64,000 nt of DNA. It comes from Prochloron sp. SulCav_FS08_3_32_3330. Lineage in GTDB: Bacteria > Cyanobacteriota > Cyanobacteriia > Cyanobacteriales > DYNF01. The stretch's first letter is position 1, and each line of letters starts with the position of its first letter. The stretch covers positions 1-64,000 of the forward strand of contig DYNF01000004.1 in the NCBI GenBank assembly GCA_020721205.1, read 5' to 3'. Position numbers and translations under genes: made by a program. Below, in pieces: positions 42,746 to 51,887 of this stretch. Below the pieces are notes generated by a model that was not told the DNA's origin, did not search any database, and saw only the letters and a list, made by a program, of their open reading frames with translations.

Positions 42746-43957
42746 TTAAGACTGAATTATTTTTGTTTGTTTTAAACTAAAATAAACTACACTTGAGGCG
42801 ATCGCAAAACAAATAAATCCTCCTATACTATTAATTTCTGGAGTAATTTTAGTAAAAATAGTTTTTAAATAATTAGTTAGTAAAATAAATAAACTAATTG
42901 CACCCCCAAAACAGCCAAAATATAAACCCATCCCAAAACCTGTTTTTTCCTCTGGTATTAATGCTAAAATGAAAGGAAATACCCCATTTAAAACTAAACT
43001 AAAGGAAATTAATAGCACAATTATCGCTAAATTGGTGATTAATTTTACCGGAATAAAAACTAAGATTAGTACAAATATACCAGTTAGCAAAGTACCGTAA
43101 AAAATGCCTTTACCATTACCTAATTTTATCGCAATTTTCCCCGTAAATAAAGCAGAAATTCCTAAAAAGATGGAAAATAACATCATTACTAATTTTCCTT
43201 GATCTCCATAATTATTATTAAAAATTGGTGTGAGGGTAGCATAAAAGAATTTTAAGCCTAAACCGACGCTAATTCCTGTTACAATAATGATCGCTAAATT
43301 AACAACAGAAATATTAGGAATAACTTTATTTTTTGCTGTAATTTCTCGATCTTTAATTTCTGGAGGAAAAACTTTTTGGATCGCAAAACCTGAGCCTAAT
43401 AATGCTACTGTGCCTAAGAAAAATGCAAAAGGTGCGCCCAATTTTAAAATAATACCAAATACATCAAATTGTAATGCACCAATAATACTACTAAATAAAG
43501 TTAATAAACTAGCGGCTTGAGCCAAGTATTTATGATTAGCTGTTTTTCTTAATAAAGACATCACAGGAGCGCGAAAAATAGCCATTGCCCCTGCCCATAA
43601 AATAGCCATTATTATTAATAAATAATTAATACTTTTATTCCCAAAAATTACCGTAGCCGGAATTGATAAAAATAAAGTTGCTGAGATCAGAATACCAATC
43701 GTAATTATCGGTAAACGAGTGCCAATTTTTCGCTCTTGTTGATCAGAAAAATTCCCCGCTATTGGCTCTATTATTACTTCTAAAAAATGCTCAATAATTA
43801 ACAATAATTGAGCCATTCCTGCGGCTAAACCTAACTGTTTTAATAAGTCAGGAAGATACATATTATAAACAACCCAAGTTAAGGTAATTGTGCCTTGAAT
43901 CGCTGCGATCGCTATTACTTTGTGCCATAAAATAGGCGGATTTAATTGCTGAGACAT
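42746..43957 (-). CDS. Major facilitator / GPH-type carrier
   Basis: The 403-residue protein has about eleven to twelve hydrophobic segments and the loop motif GNFSDQQERKIGTRLPII between segments 2 and 3, which resembles the 'G.LSD....R.GRR.P' signature of glycoside-pentoside-hexuronide and SLC45-type sugar carriers within the MFS. It is expected in the plasma membrane. The substrate cannot be told from the sequence. It is 42 bp downstream of cobO on the same strand, and a joint mRNA is possible. Confidence 0.8.
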   Translation of the reverse strand: MSQQLNPPILWHKVIAIAAIQGTITLTWVVYNMYLPDLLKQLGLAAGMAQLLLIIEHFLEVIIEPIAGNFSDQQERKIGTRLPIITIGILISATLFLSIPATVIFGNKSINYLLIIMAILWAGAMAIFRAPVMSLLRKTANHKYLAQAASLLTLFSSIIGALQFDVFGIILKLGAPFAFFLGTVALLGSGFAIQKVFPPEIKDREITAKNKVIPNISVVNLAIIIVTGISVGLGLKFFYATLTPIFNNNYGDQGKLVMMLFSIFLGISALFTGKIAIKLGNGKGIFYGTLLTGIFVLILVFIPVKLITNLAIIVLLISFSLVLNGVFPFILALIPEEKTGFGMGLYFGCFGGAISLFILLTNYLKTIFTKITPEINSIGGFICFAIASSVVYFSLKQTKIIQS

Positions 43958-43999
43958 TATTATTTGGATTTAATCGTTAATCTAAAATTAAAATTAATA

Positions 44000-44608
44000 T
44001 TAATATTCAATTCCCGCTTGACCCTTAATCCCTTGTTCTTTAAAAGGATGTTTAATTAAAGTCATTTCTGTTACTAAATCAGCTTTTTCGATTAATTCTT
44101 TAGGAGCGCCCCTTCCTGTTAAAATAACATGAGAATCCTCCGGTTTTTCTGCTAATCCTGCTAACACATTTTCGATAGATAAATAACCCAATTTTAAAGC
44201 GACATTAATTTCATCTAATAATATTAATTTATAATCAGGATTACGGATAAATTCTAAAGCTTTTAACCATGCTTCTTCTGCTTTTTGAATATCCCTTTCT
44301 TTATCTTGAGTTTCCCATGTAAAACCTTCCCCCATGGCATAAAATTCTATTTGATTTTCCCATTGACTTAAAACCGCTTTTTCTGCTGGTTGCCAAGCCC
44401 CTTTTATAAATTGAATGATTGCCACTTTATAACCATGTCCTAACGAGCGAATAACCATACCTAAAGCGGCGGTAGTTTTCCCTTTTCCGTTACCCGTATT
44501 AACAATAATTAAGCCTTTTTCACTCTTTGCTTCAGCTATTCGGGCATCTTGAATTTCTTTACGCCGTTGCATTTTTTGTTTATACTGTTCAGAATTAAGA
44601 TTAGTCAT
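44000..44608 (-). CDS. cobO: Cob(I)yrinic acid a,c-diamide adenosyltransferase
   Basis: The 202-residue enzyme carries the unusual P-loop NTGNGKGKTTAALG (residues 37-50), the IQFIKGAW strand, GEGFTW and LLDEINVALKLGYL, all typical of CobO/BtuR/CobA. It attaches the 5'-deoxyadenosyl group of ATP to the reduced cobalt of corrinoids, a late step or salvage reaction for coenzyme B12. Length is normal. The window also has cobN, so the strain likely makes its own corrinoid, usually pseudocobalamin in cyanobacteria. Confidence 0.95.
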   Translation of the reverse strand: MTNLNSEQYKQKMQRRKEIQDARIAEAKSEKGLIIVNTGNGKGKTTAALGMVIRSLGHGYKVAIIQFIKGAWQPAEKAVLSQWENQIEFYAMGEGFTWETQDKERDIQKAEEAWLKALEFIRNPDYKLILLDEINVALKLGYLSIENVLAGLAEKPEDSHVILTGRGAPKELIEKADLVTEMTLIKHPFKEQGIKGQAGIEY

Positions 44609-44847
44609 AATTACCTAAAATTTGGGGAATAAGTTTTGTTTATTTTATCATTTATTTAAGAATTTAGAACAAATCTTTAAAAATACGATAAAATATAGCA
44701 ATCCTAAATTAGTCGTGGACTAATTAATTGATCGTTTTTGTCATTTGTCATTTGTCGTTTGTCATTTTTAACAATAATTTAACCCTTTTTTCTTAAAATC
44801 TGTTAATCTTAAAACTGTAATTAATTTGATTAAAAAAATAGACTGTT

Positions 44848-45585
44848 ATGACTACTACGGAAAAATTATACGAAGGGAAAGCCAAAATTATTTATCCCAC
44901 CGATAATCCTAATATTTTATTAAGTTATTTTAAGGATGATGCCACAGCTTTTAATGCTTTGAAAAAAGGTCAAATTAAAGGAAAAGGTGTGGTTAATTGT
45001 GCTGTATCTTCTGCCCTATTTCAATGGTTAGAATCTAAAGGTATTTTAACTCATTTTATTGATCAAATTAGTGATAATGAAATGCGAGTTTATGGTGTTA
45101 AAATTATTCCTTTAGAAGTGGTAATCAGAAATATTGCCGCCGGAAGTTTATGTAAACAAACGGGGATTGATCAAGGTAAAATTTTACCTTTTCCTTTAGT
45201 GGAATTTTATTTAAAAGATGATGCTTTAGGAGATCCCTTGTTAACTAAAGATCGCATTTTAATGTTAGAAATAGTTACAGAAGATCAATTACAAATATTA
45301 AAAGAAACGGCTTTAAAAATTAATCAATATTTGATAGAATTTTTCAATCTTTGTCAAATTACTTTAGTAGATTTTAAACTAGAATTTGGTTTAGATCAGG
45401 AAGGTAAATTAAGATTAGCGGATGAAATAAGCCCTGATACTTGTCGTTTATGGGATCAAACTGAAACTGATCCCACTGGTAAAATAATGGATAAAGACCG
45501 TTTTCGTCAAGATTTAGGGGATGTGGAATCAGCCTATCAAAAAGTACAAGAAAGAGTCTTAAAACAGCTTTCAGTTATTAGTTAA
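44848..45585 (+). CDS. purC: SAICAR synthetase (PurC)
   Basis: The 245-residue protein starts EKLYEGKAKIIYPTDNPN and has SYFKDDATAFNALKKGQIKG, VVIRNIAAGSLCK and DEISPDTCRLWD, the hallmark motifs of phosphoribosylaminoimidazole-succinocarboxamide synthase. It joins CAIR and aspartate with ATP in the eighth step of IMP synthesis. It is monocistronic here, with a repeat element of the 142-bp family at 44694-44720 and heptamers in its upstream region. Confidence 0.97.
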   Translation: MTTTEKLYEGKAKIIYPTDNPNILLSYFKDDATAFNALKKGQIKGKGVVNCAVSSALFQWLESKGILTHFIDQISDNEMRVYGVKIIPLEVVIRNIAAGSLCKQTGIDQGKILPFPLVEFYLKDDALGDPLLTKDRILMLEIVTEDQLQILKETALKINQYLIEFFNLCQITLVDFKLEFGLDQEGKLRLADEISPDTCRLWDQTETDPTGKIMDKDRFRQDLGDVESAYQKVQERVLKQLSVIS

Positions 45586-45593
45586 AAGTCTTA

Positions 45594-45997
45594 AGTTTGT
45601 TGTTGCGCTTTAGCGCTATAGATTTAATGTAATAAACCACTTTGCCATAAACCGCTTTGCCATAAATTGACAAATCGTGGGGCAAAAGTCTGCTAAAGCA
45701 GGGCGTTTTCATTCTTTTTTTTCAACGGGTTAAAACCCGTTGCTACCCAAACAAAACCACGGGCGACCCGGGTTTCGAGATTAAATATTAACTAATATTA
45801 AAAAATTCAACCTGCGTAGGCAGGTTTTGTTTATGTAGCAAGGGGTTTCAACCCCTTGCCTCCCGAGAATGAAAACGCCCTGCTGCTAAAGCGACTAAGA
45901 AAAATAAAATTAATAATTAAATAAATTTAATTAAGATATAATTTATTCAGAGTCGCTTTAGTGCTAGTGAAATCGGGCTAAAGCCCAACAACAAACT
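45594..45997. repeat. Nested repeat composite (404 bp)
   Basis: The outer ends AGTTTGTTGTTG (45594) and CAACAACAAACT (to 45997) are inverted repeats of the GTTGTTG hairpin family. Inside are parts of the CGCTTTAGCAG family (TCTGCTAAAG at 45689 and CTGCTAAAGCGAC at 45883), and inside these sits the complete 184-bp element. This makes three levels of insertion. Confidence 0.7.
45699..45882. mobile_element. 184-bp MITE-like element, copy B
   Basis: The left end CAGGGCGTTTTCATTCT and right end AGAATGAAAACGCCCTG are perfect 17-bp inverted repeats. The 9-bp sequence CTGCTAAAG lies directly on both sides (45690-45698 and 45883-45891), a target-site duplication. The interior is a row of hairpins with no open frame, so any transposase must act in trans. 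Confidence 0.9.
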
Positions 45998-46021
45998 ATT
46001 GCCAACAGGATCATCTTAACC

Positions 46022-46050
46022 TTGACATTGTGTCAAAAAAACACTAAAAT
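46022..46050 (+). promoter_or_regulatory. Promoter of the VWA gene with a dyad over the -35 box
   Basis: TTGACA (46022) and TAAAAT (46045) are 17 bp apart, a near-consensus sigma-70 promoter. TTGACA-TTG-TGTCAA (46022-46036) is a perfect inverted repeat covering the -35 box and may be an operator. The start codon lies 43 bp after the -10 box, with AAGAGGTG as ribosome site. Confidence 0.65.
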
Positions 46051-46092
46051 AAAAGAATCAGAAATAAATCATCAAAAAAGAGGTGTCAGATC

Positions 46093-46875
46093 ATGTCTCA
46101 ACCGATTAATATTAACAGTCTTTTTCAGTCAGCACAAGAAGAAGGTTTACTCTCTACAACCTCTTTACAAGCTTTAGATGTGAATGATATTGGCGCACAG
46201 ATTCAAGCGGGTTTAGGGATCAGTGTAGATGATGTGCTGTCGTCGGAAGTGGTGCTTGTGAGTATTATGCCCGATGATTCCGGGTCTATTCGGTTTAGTG
46301 GTAACGCTCAAGCGGTGCGAGGCGGTCATAATGCGGTTTTAGATGCTTTAACTCAATCAAAACAGAAAGATAACATTTTAATTCACAATCGTTACTTAAA
46401 TGGTTTTATACTTTATCCCTATTGTCCCATAGATCAGGCGATTCGGATGACTCCCCAAAATTATGACCCTAATGAGGGTACTCCCTTATATGATCAAACT
46501 TTAGTTTTATTAGGCACGGTTTTAGCTAAAACTCAGGAATTTTCTGATAATGGCGTACCAGTGCGATCGGTAACTTTAATTATTACTGATGGTGCGGACG
46601 CTCATTCTGTGAGGGCAGATGGGAAAAGTGTAGCCTCAGTAATCTCTGATATGTTACGCTCAGAAAATCATATTATTGCTGGGATGGGGATTGATGATGG
46701 TTACACCGATTTTCGTCAAGTTTTTAAAGAGATGGGGATCAGAGATGAATGGATTTTAACTCCCGGAAATAGTGAAACAGAGATTCGTAAGGCATTCCAA
46801 ATCTTTTCTCAGTCGGCGGTAAGAGTTTCCCAAGCCGCAGGAAATCTGAATACTTTAGGAGGTTTTGGTAGTTAA
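46093..46875 (+). CDS. VWA-domain protein
   Basis: The 260-residue protein is essentially one von Willebrand A domain with a complete MIDAS metal site: Asp61-x-Ser63-x-Ser65 in MPDDSGSI, Thr130 in NEGTPLYD and Asp166 in LIITDGADAH. The N-terminal 50 residues look like a helical lead ('DVNDIGAQIQAGLGISVDD') and there is no signal peptide or membrane segment. VWA proteins without other domains usually act in complexes with AAA+ ATPases or in TerY-like stress systems, but no partner gene is next to it. It has its own strong promoter. Known function: none that I recognise. Confidence 0.8.
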   Translation: MSQPININSLFQSAQEEGLLSTTSLQALDVNDIGAQIQAGLGISVDDVLSSEVVLVSIMPDDSGSIRFSGNAQAVRGGHNAVLDALTQSKQKDNILIHNRYLNGFILYPYCPIDQAIRMTPQNYDPNEGTPLYDQTLVLLGTVLAKTQEFSDNGVPVRSVTLIITDGADAHSVRADGKSVASVISDMLRSENHIIAGMGIDDGYTDFRQVFKEMGIRDEWILTPGNSETEIRKAFQIFSQSAVRVSQAAGNLNTLGGFGS

Positions 46876-46891
46876 AGAGAGTTAGTAAGGG

Positions 46892-46990
46892 CAGGGCGTT
46901 TTCATTCTCAAAAAGAAAAAGGGTTGAAATCCCTTGCTACATAAGCAAAACAGCCATACACAGGTTTAAATTTTTAATGTTAGTTAATAG
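46892..46990. repeat. Truncated copy of the 184-bp element (copy C)
   Basis: The 17-bp end CAGGGCGTTTTCATTCT is intact at 46892-46908, followed by AAGGGTTGAAATCCCTT and the ATTTTTAATGTTAGTTAAT centre. The right half is missing; GACATCTTGCGAAAGTC and GACTTCT-GCA-AGAAGTC hairpins follow instead. The rest of the gap to 47181 has TTATTACTCA-type heptamers. Confidence 0.8.
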
Positions 46991-47181
46991 ACATCTTGCG
47001 AAAGTCTAACTAATAATTAATTATAATAGTGTTTTCGTCAATTCTCCTACTTATTACTCATTACTCATTACTTATTACTCGACTTCTGCAAGAAGTCTAA
47101 TATTTTACTTTCGATTAACAGTAAATATCAGGATATTTTATTGTATCTTAAAATGAATAAGCACTTTACTAAATAAAAATC

Positions 47182-49146
47182 ATGATGAAAAATCTTTGGA
47201 ATGACGAAGAAGCAAAGCAATATCAGGGAGACTTGGCTCTGAGAGTCTATACATCTCGCTTATTAGGACGGGATCCCTCTTTGGTATTACATGGAGGAGG
47301 TAATACCTCTGTCAAAATTACCGAAACGAATATTGTGGGGGAAAAAGAAGACATTTTATATGTTAAAGGTAGTGGCTGGGATCTGGCAACTATTGAAGTA
47401 GCTGGTTTTGCTCCTGTCAGGATCGCTCATTTATTAAAATTAGCAAAATTAGAAACATTAACTGATCCGCAAATGGTCAATGAATTAAAAACTCAAATGA
47501 CTATCTCATCAGCCCCTTCCCCCTCCGTTGAGACAATTCTTCATGCAACTTTACCTTATAAATTTGTAGATCATACCCACGCAAATGCGGTAGTTACTAT
47601 TACTAATACCCCTAAAGGTTTAGAGCGAATTAAAGAAATTTATGGGGATCTAGTCGTAATTATTCCTTATGTTATGCCCGGTTTTGATTTAGCTAAAATA
47701 TGTGCGAAAATATTTACAGAAGAAAGTACCGAAAAAACTATCGGTATGGTATTAATGAATCATGGTATTTTTTCTTTTGGAAATAGTGCTAAAGAGTCTT
47801 ATGATCGCATGATTGAATTAGTGGGAATGGCGGAAAATTATTTACAAGAAAATAATGCTATTCCTGAATATACAGAAAGAGAAATGAACGAAAAAAACCT
47901 CGCTCATCGTCTAGCAAATTTACGTTATAAACTATCGAAAACTGCTAATTTTCCTGTAATTTTAGCTACCTATTCTAATCGTAAAACTTTAACTTTTGCT
48001 AACAGAAATGATCTTAATATTATCTCACAACAGGGACCCGCTACACCGGATCATGTTATTCGCACTAAACGTATTCCCATGATCGGTGATGATATTGAGC
48101 GATATGAAAAAGCTTATCAAGACTATTTTCAGGCTTATGCTAACGAAAATCAAGTAATATTAGATCCCATTCCCAGAGTAATCTTAAATTCTGATTTTGG
48201 GATGGCGACAGTGGGAAAAACCGCAAAAGACGCTCAAATAGTGGCTGATGTTTATGATCATACTATTGATATTATTAGTGGTGCAACAAAATTAGAGCGA
48301 TATCAAGCTTTAAGTGCTTCTGATATCTTTAATGTGGAATATTGGGATTTAGAACAGGCAAAATTGAAGAAAACGGGCAAAAATCCGCCATTTATGGGGG
48401 AAATCGCCTTAGTTACGGGGGGGGCTTCTGGTATTGGGAAGGCTTGTGTGGAATCTCTTTTAAAACGGGGATCCGCTGTGATTGGGCTTGATCTCAATCC
48501 TGAGATTGAAAATTTATTTAATCGTGCTGATTTTCTCGGTATTACCTGTGATATTACGGATGAAAATGAGATTAAACAGGCTTTAGAAAAAGGAATCAGG
48601 CGTTTTGGAGGGATAGATATGTTAATCCTTAACGCTGGAATTTTTCCTAAAGGATGTAATATCAAAGATTTAGACTTAGAAACTTGGCGCAAAGTAATGG
48701 CAGTAAATCTCGATGCTAATTTAATTTTAATGAGGGAGATGCACCCCTTCTTAAAAATCGCTCCAAAGGGGGGGAGAGTGGTCATTATTGGCTCGAAAAA
48801 TGTCCCAGCACCGGGCAAAGGTGCGGCGGCTTATTCCGCTTCTAAAGCGGCTTTAAACCAATTAGTAAGAGTAGCGGCTTTAGAATGGGGAGAAGATAAT
48901 ATTCGTCTCAATTCTATCCATCCAAATGGCGTTTTTGATACAGGAATTTGGACGAATGAAGTGTTAGAAAATCGGGCAAAATCTTACGGTTTAACTGTAC
49001 AAGAATATAAGCAAAATAATGTTTTAAAAGTGGAAGTTTCCAGTCAATCTGTGGCAGAATTAGCCACAGAAATGTGTGGAGATTTATTCAGAAATACTAC
49101 TGCCTCACAAATTCCGATAGATGGGGGTAATGAAAGGGTTATTTAG
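47182..49146 (+). CDS. Bifunctional aldolase / short-chain dehydrogenase (RhaD type)
   Basis: Residues about 20-385 form a class II aldolase domain with LHGGGNTSVKI and the zinc histidines in DHTHANAVV. Residues about 405-654 form a Rossmann short-chain dehydrogenase with TGGASGIGKA, LNAGIF and the YSASKAA catalytic Tyr-Lys. This fusion matches the RhaD/YuxG family, whose members split rhamnulose-1-phosphate to lactaldehyde and DHAP and then reduce or oxidise lactaldehyde. The role in this organism is not clear because no rhamnose kinase or isomerase is nearby. The dTDP-rhamnose genes start 1.7 kb downstream on the other strand. Confidence 0.87.
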   Translation: MMKNLWNDEEAKQYQGDLALRVYTSRLLGRDPSLVLHGGGNTSVKITETNIVGEKEDILYVKGSGWDLATIEVAGFAPVRIAHLLKLAKLETLTDPQMVNELKTQMTISSAPSPSVETILHATLPYKFVDHTHANAVVTITNTPKGLERIKEIYGDLVVIIPYVMPGFDLAKICAKIFTEESTEKTIGMVLMNHGIFSFGNSAKESYDRMIELVGMAENYLQENNAIPEYTEREMNEKNLAHRLANLRYKLSKTANFPVILATYSNRKTLTFANRNDLNIISQQGPATPDHVIRTKRIPMIGDDIERYEKAYQDYFQAYANENQVILDPIPRVILNSDFGMATVGKTAKDAQIVADVYDHTIDIISGATKLERYQALSASDIFNVEYWDLEQAKLKKTGKNPPFMGEIALVTGGASGIGKACVESLLKRGSAVIGLDLNPEIENLFNRADFLGITCDITDENEIKQALEKGIRRFGGIDMLILNAGIFPKGCNIKDLDLETWRKVMAVNLDANLILMREMHPFLKIAPKGGRVVIIGSKNVPAPGKGAAAYSASKAALNQLVRVAALEWGEDNIRLNSIHPNGVFDTGIWTNEVLENRAKSYGLTVQEYKQNNVLKVEVSSQSVAELATEMCGDLFRNTTASQIPIDGGNERVI

Positions 49147-49175
49147 GGTTTACTTTTGATTTTTAACTTGTATTT

Positions 49176-49202
49176 GTTGGGTTAAATTTTGTTTAACCCA
49201 AC
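49176..49202. terminator. Convergent terminator hairpin
   Basis: GTTGGGTTAAA, loop TTTTG and TTTAACCCAAC form a perfect 11-bp stem between convergent genes. Confidence 0.65.
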
Positions 49203-49226
49203 CTACTTATTTTAACTAATAATTAA

Positions 49227-50642
49227 TTAAAATGCCTGATGATGCTCATAAAGTTTATCATTCCCATCAATGGTTATTTGTGCCGTAGCTTTAAGAGGAT
49301 TATGTACAGTTTGATCAAAAGTGGTTTCATAGCCGATCTGAATTGTTGAGCCAAAAACAAGAGCAGTTTCAATCATTTTAGTTAACTCATTAATATCAGT
49401 TAAAATGGTTTCATTACTGTCTAAAATTCCATTGGGATTAAGGTCTAACCAGAATTGATTTTGATAGAAATTAGAATCCATTATAGCCCATTTTTTCCCA
49501 CTTTTTTCTTGATAGGTTAAATTAAGGGAATTAATTAACACATCTACAGGATCGCCACTAGAATTATCAATTTTAAAACTACCTGTAACGGTATTTCCGA
49601 TAGTTATTCCCGTTAATTGATCAATCTGAATACTGCGTTGATTTTTTTGTAAAATATCAATTTGAAAATCATCACTGGCTGTAACTTGATTATTTTCATC
49701 ATCTTTTGCAGTCACAGTGATGGTATTAAGAGGATCCTCCCAAGGATTATAAGAATTATTACCTTGATAATTAACTTGATAATCAAAGGTGAAAGATTCC
49801 CCCGCATTTAAGAGTATATCTCCTGTATGTCCTTGATTATGCCAATCTGTTAAAGCCTCATTAATTAGGTCAACTGTGAGGATTTCATCGGATTGTCGCA
49901 AATTATCACCATTGTGATCAATCCATAATTCATCTTGAAAAGAGCTTAAAGTAACAGGATCAGAGTCTAAACTATTGGGATTACTCAGATTTTGAATCGT
50001 AACAGAATAAGTTACATTTGCTCCTTTATGCTCATAAAAAGATGAAATATTAGCGGTTTTTTCGACTTTAATTTCGGGTAAAAGGTCTATAAAACCTGTA
50101 TTTTCAGGAGTTAATAACAGAGGAATAATTGTTACTTGTCCAATAGTTTGACCTGAATAATTAATAGGCTCTAAAACTACAGCCATTTTTTGACCAATAG
50201 TAGGGATAAAACCCTCACCCAATTGTTGAGCTAAACTCACTAAATAATTACTATCAGAATCATTAGTAAAGTGATCAGACTCATAAAAATCTGATTCTAC
50301 TAAAGTCCAAATTGCCTGTTGAATTTCATCAGAAGAAAAACCATCTCCTTCAATCGAATTTAGACTAAGAAAATCTTGATTAATTAACCAATTTACAAGG
50401 TCTAAATTTTCCGGTCTTTCGATTAGATAATCAGGTAAAGTTTCATAACTAGAATAAGCTTTAGTTAAATAGGTTTGATTGAGATAAATTAAACGATCTA
50501 AATTAATACACCAACCATCATAAGTACCATTTAAAGATGGATTATAACTGATAGTTGTATCAAAATAACTATCTTGTCCAGTCTGATCAGAAGTTACTCT
50601 CAGATAAAGTAATTCATCAATATTTAAAAGTACATTTTCCAT
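49227..50642 (-). CDS. Unknown adhesin-like protein with N-terminal thioester-like and DUF11-like regions
   Basis: The 471-residue protein has no signal peptide at this start. Residues about 35-130 contain GTYDGWCINLDR and later IQQAIWTLVES, a Cys and Gln/Trp pattern that resembles thioester (TQXA-like) domains of surface proteins. Residues about 190-330 contain KTANISSFYEHKGANVTYSV, like DUF11/Ig-like repeats, and a calcium-loop-like DHNGDNLRQSDE. The C-terminal part repeats the DLNPNGILDSNE type. It may be a secreted adhesin exported without a classical signal (for example by type I). The family is not recognised with certainty. Confidence 0.65.
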   Translation of the reverse strand: MENVLLNIDELLYLRVTSDQTGQDSYFDTTISYNPSLNGTYDGWCINLDRLIYLNQTYLTKAYSSYETLPDYLIERPENLDLVNWLINQDFLSLNSIEGDGFSSDEIQQAIWTLVESDFYESDHFTNDSDSNYLVSLAQQLGEGFIPTIGQKMAVVLEPINYSGQTIGQVTIIPLLLTPENTGFIDLLPEIKVEKTANISSFYEHKGANVTYSVTIQNLSNPNSLDSDPVTLSSFQDELWIDHNGDNLRQSDEILTVDLINEALTDWHNQGHTGDILLNAGESFTFDYQVNYQGNNSYNPWEDPLNTITVTAKDDENNQVTASDDFQIDILQKNQRSIQIDQLTGITIGNTVTGSFKIDNSSGDPVDVLINSLNLTYQEKSGKKWAIMDSNFYQNQFWLDLNPNGILDSNETILTDINELTKMIETALVFGSTIQIGYETTFDQTVHNPLKATAQITIDGNDKLYEHHQAF

Positions 50643-50813
50643 GATTTTATCACCTAAAAATTGAGATTTGCTAAGGTAAAATTTTTGTTATTAAAACTCG
50701 CATTTTTACGAAAAATTAAGCTTTGAGATTGCTTCCTATCGTCGCAATGACATAAGAGCGTAAGTCTTACTTCCGAATAACGAATAACTAATAACAAATA
50801 ACTAATAACTAAT

Positions 50814-51887
50814 TTACATTAATTCAATTTGAGAATCATCTCCGATTAAAAATCTTAAGGCATGGGGATGTTTTGGGGCTAGGGAAATTTTAGCTCTTTG
50901 TCCAATTAAACTATCCACAATTCTTTGATTAATATTAACAATAGTTGACCCTTCTAAAATTACACTGTGGTCTATATCTATGTCTTTTAAAGTAACATTA
51001 TTACCAATGCTAGTATAAGCACCAATAAAACAATCTTCTAAATGACAATTTTCCCCAATAATAATTGGACCTCTTAAAGTACAATTAATTAATTGAGAAT
51101 TTTTACCGATAGAAACTCGTCCAGTAATTTTAGTTTTACCATTAATTTTACCTTGATTTTCTGATAGTAAATAACTATCTAAAATGATACAATTTGCATC
51201 TAATAAATCATCTTTTTTCCCCGTATCTAACCACCAACCAGTTAACTGTTTTGCTTGAACATTTTGCTGTTGAGTAATTAAATATTGAATCGCATCAGTA
51301 ATTTCTAATTCTCCCCTTGGTGATGGTTTAATTCTATCAATAGCTTGGTGAATAATATTAGTAAAGAAATATACCCCCACTAAAGCTAAATTTGAAGGTG
51401 GCTCTTTTGGCTTTTCAATTAATTCTAAAATCTTGCCATTTTCTGCTACTTTTGCCACCCCAAAAGCACTAGGATTAGGTACGGTTTTTAATAAGATTAA
51501 ACTATCAAGATTTTCTGATAGAAATACATCTAAAAATTGCTTTAAACTATCCTCAATTAAGTTATCACCTAAATACATAATAAAAGGTGAATTTCCGAGG
51601 AAATCTTGAGCAATTTTCACAGCATGAGCTAAACCCGCAGGTTGATCTTGTAAAATATAAGTAATCTTAGCCCCAAAAAGGGATCCGTCCCCTGTTTTTG
51701 ATTTAACTTCATCACCCGTTTCTGGACTAATAATGATACCAATATCGGTAATTCCTGCCTTAACAATACTTTCAATTCCGTACCATAAAATGGGTTTATT
51801 AGCAACAGGAACAAGTTGTTTTGCCCCTGTATAAGTTAAAGGTCTTAATCTTGTGCCTTTCCCCCCCGATAAAATTAATGCTTTCAT
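50814..51887 (-). CDS. rfbA: Glucose-1-phosphate thymidylyltransferase (long form)
   Basis: The 357-residue protein has the nucleotidyltransferase signature LSGGKGTRLRPLTYTGAKQL at residues 5-24 and a C-terminal left-handed beta-helix region (about 245-335; repeats such as GENCHLEDCFIGAYTSIGNN). This build is the RmlA-long type, related to archaeal and Streptomyces enzymes, not the short E. coli RmlA. It makes dTDP-glucose from glucose-1-phosphate and dTTP. Its start overlaps the rfbD stop by four bases (ATGA), so the two are translationally coupled. Confidence 0.93.
   Translation of the reverse strand: MKALILSGGKGTRLRPLTYTGAKQLVPVANKPILWYGIESIVKAGITDIGIIISPETGDEVKSKTGDGSLFGAKITYILQDQPAGLAHAVKIAQDFLGNSPFIMYLGDNLIEDSLKQFLDVFLSENLDSLILLKTVPNPSAFGVAKVAENGKILELIEKPKEPPSNLALVGVYFFTNIIHQAIDRIKPSPRGELEITDAIQYLITQQQNVQAKQLTGWWLDTGKKDDLLDANCIILDSYLLSENQGKINGKTKITGRVSIGKNSQLINCTLRGPIIIGENCHLEDCFIGAYTSIGNNVTLKDIDIDHSVILEGSTIVNINQRIVDSLIGQRAKISLAPKHPHALRFLIGDDSQIELM

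Noticed and set aside
48303-48818. 171-codon minus-strand frame inside the aldolase/dehydrogenase gene
   Set aside because: It is a complement-strand shadow of a well-supported gene; the residue pattern (Ser/Pro/Phe rich) is typical of antisense reading.
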